Source: Trifolium pratense (Eukaryota; Streptophyta; Magnoliopsida; Fabales; Fabaceae). Taken from it: a stretch of 64,000 nucleotides of DNA. A model generated the notes under the pieces. It made no database searches and had not been told where the DNA came from. It saw nothing but the letters and a program-made list of their open reading frames with translations. A program made the position numbers and the translations under genes. Positions 57,831 to 64,000 of this stretch are shown piece by piece (within the stretch, counting starts at the first letter, position 1; the number at the start of each line of letters is the position of its first letter). The DNA is taken from positions 67,565,257 through 67,629,256 of the forward strand of contig NC_060060.1 in the NCBI RefSeq assembly GCF_020283565.1, in the 5' to 3' direction.

Positions 57831-59050
57831 GAGTAAACATTCACTTTGATTCTTGAAAGTATCACTCGCCGTCAAGTTAGTCCTTGAATGAAGATAATTA
57901 AACAAAACTCCCTGAATGTTAATTCCGTTAGTCAAATAGGTCCAAATCGTTAAATATATGTTAAATGTGATGATGTGACATTGTTACTAGAATATTTTAT
58001 TAATTTACTGATTTTTTTTAATGTATGACTTTTATTTTATTTAACATTAATTTAAAGACATAAACATAATAATAATTTAATTTCTCTCTCCTTGTTGCTC
58101 CATTTCAATTTTCTCTGCAAATTGCATCCACATCCTTTCTCTTGCTGCCCGCGGCAGAGACGACGGCGGTCCAGGGACAAGGTTTCCATAAATGAAAAAA
58201 CTGATAAATATTAGAGAGAGCTCGTGACCAGGAGCAAGGATTTAGTGCTTTTTTTTTGTGGGTTGGCTTGAAGTGGTTGGAAATCGGCCCAGAAGATTGC
58301 GGTATAAAATCAAACTTCTCAATTCTGAAAATAAATTGGTGGGTTTTCATCAAAGAGTTGAAGAGGAACATAAATCTCATTTATGATTTATATTTCAAGA
58401 TCCAGCATCGTGGGTGACTGGAAACGGTCTTTAAAGTGACGGAGCTCCGACAATAATGGTGGTAGTTTAACGATCCGTTTGGTGAAGGAGATAGAAGTTT
58501 AATGAGTAGAAAAATGGTGTCGGTGGCATGACCATTGGTGTCGGACGGTGTTGTAGTGATGCCGGAGAGATTGAATGTGGTGGTGGGTTTGTGAGAAACA
58601 AGAAGATTGAAATGTGTTTGAGAGAGGGGATTCATAGAGAAAACTGTTGGAAATGAGTGCATAATCATTGACTTGTTGGGATTGGGAAGAAGTTGTTATC
58701 ACATAGTTTGGTGTGGTGAGGTGTGGAGGGTGTGCTGGTGAAGGGGGGAGGAGAGAACAGAGGAAGAAGATACCTAAATTTCTCAATTGGTTTTTTTTTT
58801 TTTATTATGTGTTTTATTATGTTTTTTCTTTTTTAAATTAAAGTTAATTAAAACAAATTCATAACTGACATTAAAAAAAAAAATCAGTAAATGAATAAAA
58901 TATTCTAGTAACAATGTCATAGACATTTAACGTTTTGGACATAATTGATTAACGAAATTAACATTCATGGAGTTTTTTTTAGTTTTCCTTCATTCAGGGA
59001 CTAACTTGATAGCAAATGAAATTTTTAGGGACCATAGTGGCTGTTTACTC
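57831..59050. mobile_element. Mutator-like MITE-type element, 1.2 kb
   Basis: Inverted ends of at least 60 bases begin GAGTAAACATTCACT and, inverted, GAGTAAACAGCCACT, and share TCAAGTTAGTCC and TGAATGAAG further in. A second inverted pair (ATTCTAGTAACAATGTCA near 58908, inverse near 57978) extends the arms. The flanks TTATTTACTT and TTATTACTT could be a decayed 9-base duplication. The interior (about 58100-58780) is less AT-rich and may be captured DNA, as in the element at 52301. Confidence 0.65.
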
Positions 59051-60279
59051 GTTATTACTTCTCCAATTTTTTTAAGTGTCCTTTTTTTATCACTGTGCAA
59101 TATTCAGGTAATCTATTTTGACTATAAATTTTTATTAATATATCAAACCAAATGTTAGCAAATAAGATATTATTCAATTTTGTCTCGACGAATGTTTTTA
59201 AAATATAAAATTCTCATAATTTTTATAATAGATAATTAAATATATTAGTGATCAAAATTGTGTATCAACATGTGTGGAGTGATCAAAAGCGATACTTAAA
59301 ATGGAGCGAAGGGGAGTATAAGGTATATTAGATAAACTAAAAAAAAATTCCATCATTTATTAATATATAAAGGAGAGAAACTATATACTAAATAGAGTAT
59401 ACAAAAAGGAGTACAAGAAATACTAATTCTCTAATGAAAAGAAAAATTACAATTAAATCGAAGATAGAAAACTCGTAAAGCGCCCCCTAAACTACACCAA
59501 GAACATCCAACCCCAAATCACCAAAACGGCCAAAAAAGATAAAAAGATCATAAATCGAGAAAAGAAGACAAACAACGAACCCATCTATTAATATAAATAC
59601 ATATAGGCTACATATAAGATGGATGCCAACATTGATTATTATATTTTCAAATATAGAAAATTAACTTTTTATATAATCATTAAAGCCAAGGTCAGCAATA
59701 AGAGGGGAGAGCCAAACGTGTATGATCCAACTAAGCCCAATTGGAAAAATCATCCTTGAAAAGTTGTTGACAATTCAGTGCCAGGAGGAGTGACTTTGTG
59801 ATTCTCATTCTTTGGCTTGTGGACAAGATAATGGTCTACCATTAGTAATAAATTAAGTGAGATATTAGCTTGACATTAGCATTTGTTAGTTAATGACATG
59901 ATTAATCAAGTAATCACTAGGGAATGACACGATGGTGATGGATCTATACAGCTCACAAAAGTCCTCAGATTTGTTTTCATCGTGGCTGCCTAATCCTACA
60001 TTGAACATGGCATCCTATCATGCATAATTAACAAGTATATATAGCAATTAAATAAAAAATGAATAAAGTATAATCAATGAGTCATGATTTTAAAGTTTAA
60101 ACTGTAATCGTGGTTATGCTACGAACTTTTGTATTGTGGTTAAATAAGAGAAAATACTGCTGAAAATGAAAATTAGTTTTATAGTCAATCTTTAAGATTT
60201 CAAGTGTGCCAAAAATATAGTTCAATGATATAGGTTGAGATGTTATGAATGTGGTTTAGGGCTCAATATTTGATAGATT
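59051..60279. other. Intergenic, no gene seen
   Basis: AT-rich with no supported gene or repeat. A less AT-rich part near 59470-59580 is purine-rich on the plus strand but has no open frame of note. Confidence 0.4.
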
Positions 60280-60288
60280 TGTTCAAAA

Positions 60289-61073
60289 GAGAAACTCTTG
60301 CCTAGACACATATCCAACACTTGGCATTTGAGCACATCCAATAAAAATTTAACACCACATTCATTTTATTTTTTATTAAAAAATTAAAGAAAAAAAATGA
60401 AGAGAGAGAACATAAACCGCCCATAACCCACAACAACCACCACAAACTTCCAATTTTCTCCATTGTTGCTCTACACTACCATACACAAGACCTCTTCAAT
60501 TGCATAGTTTTGTATGGTTGTGGCTTGGCTTTGCATCTCTTGTAAAAGTACATCACATCTTGTGTTTGCTTCTTATTAATTCAATTATTAGCCTTTTTCA
60601 AAAAAAGAAACACAACATCTCAGCAATAGCACAAACAAGAAGCTCGTTTCTTCTTCTTTTCAATATTATTTATTTGTGTGTTTTATTTTACTTTTTATTG
60701 AATATGTTTAATTTTTCTTTAAAATAAATAATCACATAAAACTTAAACCAACACTATCTTTGTTTCAAAACACCATCTTCTAGTTCTCTGGAATTTTTAT
60801 TTTTTCTTCAGTGTCTGATAAACTAAAAGATGAAGAATTGACATGGACTTGAAAATAAATTGAAAAACTGTTATTCTTTGTCGGTGACACTATCATGAAA
60901 TAATCGAAATTGGTTCGGTGGAGAAGAGGAAGGACAGAGAAAGTAAGACCGTCGGGGAAGAGGAATTTTTCATTTTTTTTCACATTTTTTTCAAGTTAAA
61001 TATAAGATGTCATGTTCTTATTGGATGTGCCCAAATATTAAGTGTTGGGTTTCTTCCCGAGGAAGAGTTTCTC
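60289..61073. mobile_element. Mutator-like MITE, 785 bp
   Basis: An exact 9-bp target duplication, TGTTCAAAA, lies at 60280-60288 and 61074-61082. Inverted ends of about 60-70 bases start GAGAAACTCTTGCC and, inverted, GAGAAACTCTTCCT, and both continue to CCAACACTT and GCACATCCAATAA. There is no transposase. The CCAACACTTGG-type motif also occurs near 52188-52210. Confidence 0.88.
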
Positions 61074-61082
61074 TGTTCAAAA

Positions 61083-61683
61083 ATGCTTTTTACATCCACT
61101 AGGGAGCTAAAGACATGACTATGGTAGATTCGGAAGTAACATTAAAATATATCCTTAATTTTAAGGAGAACATGTTAAGAAGATAAATGTGAAAATAATT
61201 TATTAAATTTGTGGTGTATTCAATTCTCTAAATATTAAATTTTTTGTATTATTAAATGCTATATTTATATTTTTAGGTACCTTAACACGTGCTCTTAGAA
61301 TACAAGTTAACGTGACCCTAATTTCAAGACTAATTCTAAAATGGACCATTGTCTCATATGGTCCATGATGGACAATGGTGAACAAGTTTTTATGACCATT
61401 GGATTAAACTAGAGCCTATTGTAATATGGTAAATCCTACTCACCCTATTATTTTCTCTCCCCTCTTCATTAGTCAAGTGTCAACACGTCAAATCTTTCTT
61501 CTTCTTTTTTTCATCTTTACTTAAATATTTAATACTATTATTTAATATTTAAATAAATAACAATTAAACCATTTAATGTTTCAACCAATATTAATTAATA
61601 AAAATAAATTTTTGATTCCTAAAAATATTCCAAATTTAGTTTTTTAGTACTTGTAAAAAATTTCAGTAAGTTTTGGCCAAAGT
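61083..61683. other. Intergenic, no gene seen
   Basis: AT-rich. CCATTGTCTCATATGGTCCATGATGGACAATGG at about 61344-61378 is an imperfect palindrome. Nothing else is recognisable. Confidence 0.4.
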
Positions 61684-62098
61684 GTATGTTTGGTAAGTCC
61701 AATAAACAAGCTTATAGCTTACTGGATTAGCTTACAAACATGCTTAATAAAAATGGTTGTGTTTGATAACAAACTTATAACATTTTTTTTATATCTTATT
61801 TCAAATAGCTTGTTTATATTTTATAGTTTTTTACATTAAATTTATCCTATTTTTACCATTATTATTTTTATTTATTATTTATTTATTATTTAAAAAATAT
61901 AATAACTACCCATTAACCATGTATTTTTATGTCATTTTTATTTACAAAAACTAAATTTGCAAAATACTTTCATTTCATTCTACTAGTTTTTCATCTATAA
62001 GCTATCATTTATCACCTATAAGCTAGCTTTTCAACTATTAGCTAACTTTTTGGTTATAAACTAGCTTATAGCTTAATTTCACCAAACAGGTCCTAAAA
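61684..62098. repeat. MITE-like element, AGCTTATA family
   Basis: The left side has TGTTTGGTAAGTCC and CAAGCTTATAGCTTA; the right side has the inverse, TAGCTTATAGCTTAATTTCACCAAACAGGTCC. The ends are imperfect inverted repeats around TGTTTGGT, with several AAGCTA and TAGCTT copies inside. The target duplication is not clear. Confidence 0.6.
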
Positions 62099-62193
62099 TG
62101 TTTTATGTTACAACTTTTAATTCCTTTTTTATTAGTCAAATTAAGTGTATCCTTTGAGTTTTTTTTTTTTTACCAAACTACTTATTTTAATTA

Positions 62194-62645
62194 GAGATTT
62201 CAAATTTAATCAATCTGATCGTCCAATATCATCTAATTGGATTGATACACGAATGAGAAAAAGAATTTTGATGATCGGACTCTGAATGGATAGACAGATT
62301 GTAATAACAGTCTCACTGAAATCATAGTTTTAAAGAAAGGGTCATGACAATTGACTAAAACTACCGATTTTGATTAGATATTTCAAATTTAATCAATCTG
62401 ACCGTTCAATGTCGCCTAATTAGCCTGAGAAACGAACGAGCAAAAGAATTTTGATGATCGGACTCCGAATAAATAGACATATTGTAGTAATAACTCTCTT
62501 ATTGGAAACCTAGTTTTAACGAAAGGGTCATGGGCTTTGACTAAAACTACCGATTTTGAATGGAATTTTGAATTTAATCAATCTGACTGTTCAGTATCAC
62601 CTAATTGGACCGACAAACGAACGAGAAAAAAAAATTGATGATCGG
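62194..62645. repeat. Short tandem array, about 2.5 units of 183-186 bp
   Basis: CAAATTTAATCAATCTGA starts at 62201 and 62384, and a variant (GAATTTAATCAATCTGA) at 62570. Each unit contains GATGATCGGACT, a GGATAGACA-type phrase, and GGGTCATG followed by TTGACTAAAACTACCGATTT. Divergence between units is moderate. The unit length is close to that of plant satellite monomers, but only a few copies are here. Confidence 0.85.
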
Positions 62646-62689
62646 ACTTCGGATGGATAGACATATTTTGTAACAAGAAAGTAAACTGA

Positions 62690-62961
62690 TACCAAAGTTA
62701 CAAGTGCAAACTCCATTGATGAAGCTTGAAGCACAAAAGAAAGAAACTGAACAATGAAGAAGAAGATTAAGTTTTTGTATTGAAATTGAATTGAGTACAA
62801 TTACAAGTATGTGTAGAGTTTATATAGTTGAGTCAGTTACAAACTAATAACCAACTTGGCTAACAAACTCTAACAACCTAACTAACTTGAATTGTAAGCT
62901 AACTAACTAACTAACTGTATTAAGCTAATTAGTTCATACATAATCAGTCTTCATTTTGTCA
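62690..62961 (-). repeat. LTR of a minus-strand copia element
   Basis: Read on the minus strand it follows a polypurine tract (GAGGGGGTG) and starts TGACAAAATGAAGAC at 62961. It has a CTATATAAAC TATA box at about 62815-62824. The end is not certain; a PBS-like TTGGTATCAG follows at about 62685-62694. At about 250-270 bp this is a short LTR, as in the Ale-type copia lineage. Confidence 0.6.
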
Positions 62962-64000
62962 CACCCCCTCAAGCTGAGGCCTGAAGATGTTAATAAGGCC
63001 AAGCTTGGAAAACAATCTATGAAAATTAGCTGGATGCAAAGCTTTTGTCAGGATGTCTGCAAGTTGGTTGTAACCAGATATAGGCAAGAGCTTCATGAGA
63101 CCCTCTTGAAGCCGTTCTCTGACTATGTGGCAGTCTATATCTAGATGCTTTGTTCTTTCATGGAAGACAGGGTTAGTGGCAATGTGCAAAGCACTTTGAC
63201 TGTCACAATACAATGCTGGTAGCTTGTCTGTGTGAACTTGCAAATCTCTCAGGAGATAACTCAACCATTGCAATTCACATGTAGCTGAAGCTAAAGCACG
63301 GTACTCTGCCTCAGAGGAGGACTTAGATATAGTCAGCTGCTTTTTAGATTTCCAACAGATTAAGGATTGTCCAATGAAAAAACAGTAACCTGTGATGGAT
63401 CTTCTACTATCTGGACAGCCTCCCCAATCAGCATCACTGAATCCCATTAACTGTAATGAAGAATTTCTGGGAAAGAAGAGACCTGTGCCAGGGTTGCCTT
63501 TGAGGTATCTCAATACCTTCTGAGCTGCTTTGAAATGTGCTGAAGTAGGTGCATCAAGAAATTGACTAAGTTGTTGCACAGGAAAAGCTATATCAGGCCT
63601 TGTGGAGGTTAGATACAGCAGTTTACCAACTAGAGCTCTATATTCAGTGATATTTGGGTGAGGTTCACTGTCATCATGATGAAGTCTATTGCTGGGATCC
63701 ATGGGAACACTGGATGGCTTGCAGCCCAAGGTACCTGTCTCAGTGAGAAGGTCTAGGCAATACTTTCTCTGGCAAAGTGTAATGCCTTGTTGTGAATGGG
63801 CTACTTCCAAGCCAAGAAAGAATTTTAATGTGCCAATGTCCTTTATACCAAATGCTTTATGCAGGCAAGACTTAGTAGCTTCAATTTCTGCTAAGCTATT
63901 ACCAGTCAGCACAATGTCATCTACATATACAAGGAGAGTAGTAAAACTGTCCTTAGTAGATTTAGTGAATAAGGTGGGGTCAGAAGGCATCTGTGTATAA
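62959..64000 (-). CDS. pol: Copia Pol fragment (RT end and RNase H), cut by window edge
   Basis: The minus-strand frame runs from beyond the right edge to the stop at 62959-62961, with 343 codons from an internal ATG at 63988-63990. RT carries the YVDD active site (LLVYVDDIVLTG) and FFLGLEVAHSQQG; then come LYLTSTRPDIAF and the RNase H motifs FSDADWGGC, SSSEAEY, YCDSQSAL and DILTKAL. No lesion seen in the visible part. The ending of the frame runs through the polypurine tract and stops on the first three bases of the LTR. It belongs to a different copia lineage from the two Sireviruses, by its RT sequence and short LTR. The 5' part lies outside the window. Confidence 0.92.
   Translation of the reverse strand, partial: YTQMPSDPTLFTKSTKDSFTTLLVYVDDIVLTGNSLAEIEATKSCLHKAFGIKDIGTLKFFLGLEVAHSQQGITLCQRKYCLDLLTETGTLGCKPSSVPMDPSNRLHHDDSEPHPNITEYRALVGKLLYLTSTRPDIAFPVQQLSQFLDAPTSAHFKAAQKVLRYLKGNPGTGLFFPRNSSLQLMGFSDADWGGCPDSRRSITGYCFFIGQSLICWKSKKQLTISKSSSEAEYRALASATCELQWLSYLLRDLQVHTDKLPALYCDSQSALHIATNPVFHERTKHLDIDCHIVRERLQEGLMKLLPISGYNQLADILTKALHPANFHRLFSKLGLINIFRPQLEGV

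Noticed and set aside
58105..58786. Three minus-strand frames of 91-95 codons that might be a gene
   Set aside because: They overlap in different frames, have no shared motif, and lie inside the element at 57831-59050. Captured DNA is possible but not a supported gene.

Overview
The window is AT-rich plant nuclear DNA. It has spliced genes with GT-AG introns, Ty1-copia retrotransposons with tRNA-Met-type primer binding sites, and many MITEs with clean target-site duplications. The two Sirevirus-type copia elements with envelope-like third genes and the families of short repeats suggest a dicot, most likely a legume. That placement is inference. All gene models were read by eye from splice sites and frames, without any search.

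Between about 2.2 kb and 50.5 kb lies a co-oriented (+ strand) set of genes: an RPA70-like OB-fold gene (2209-4502, degraded), a B3/REM-like gene (5813-7271), a Helitron Rep-helicase gene (9200-14620, three visible lesions), a second B3-like gene (15645-28439), two more B3/REM-like genes (30803-32684 and 34130-35509), and a second RPA70-like gene (36509-50531). A typical Helitron 3' end (hairpin followed by CTAG, then T) sits at 53571-53608 in the same orientation. This raises the possibility that RPA, B3 and Rep-helicase modules travel together in one very large Helitron. I could not find the 5' end.

Four of the genes have been hit by transposons, two of them inside coding exons by complete LTR elements. 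Sirevirus 1 (16204-28306, duplication AACTA) splits the second B3-like gene. Sirevirus 2 (38103-50035, duplication ATATG) splits the second RPA-like gene and itself carries a CACTA transposon (41720-45543, duplication CTA) in its integrase. A hAT-type MITE (31369-32028, duplication CTGAGGGT) splits the third B3 gene. In each case the host reading frame runs on exactly across the insertion site when the insert and one duplication copy are discounted. The LTR pairs differ by only about 2 and 3 substitutions, so both Sirevirus insertions are recent.

Sirevirus 1 has gag, pol (offset frame plus one nonsense codon), a long envelope-like ORF preceded by a promoter-like stretch, an antisense acidic ORF, and several polypurine tracts. 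Sirevirus 2 has lost its reverse transcriptase core. The right 11 kb (53.7-64 kb) holds a solo LTR, hAT and Mutator-like MITEs, a short tandem repeat and the 3' part of a small-LTR copia element on the minus strand. I see no rRNA, tRNA or CRISPR features.
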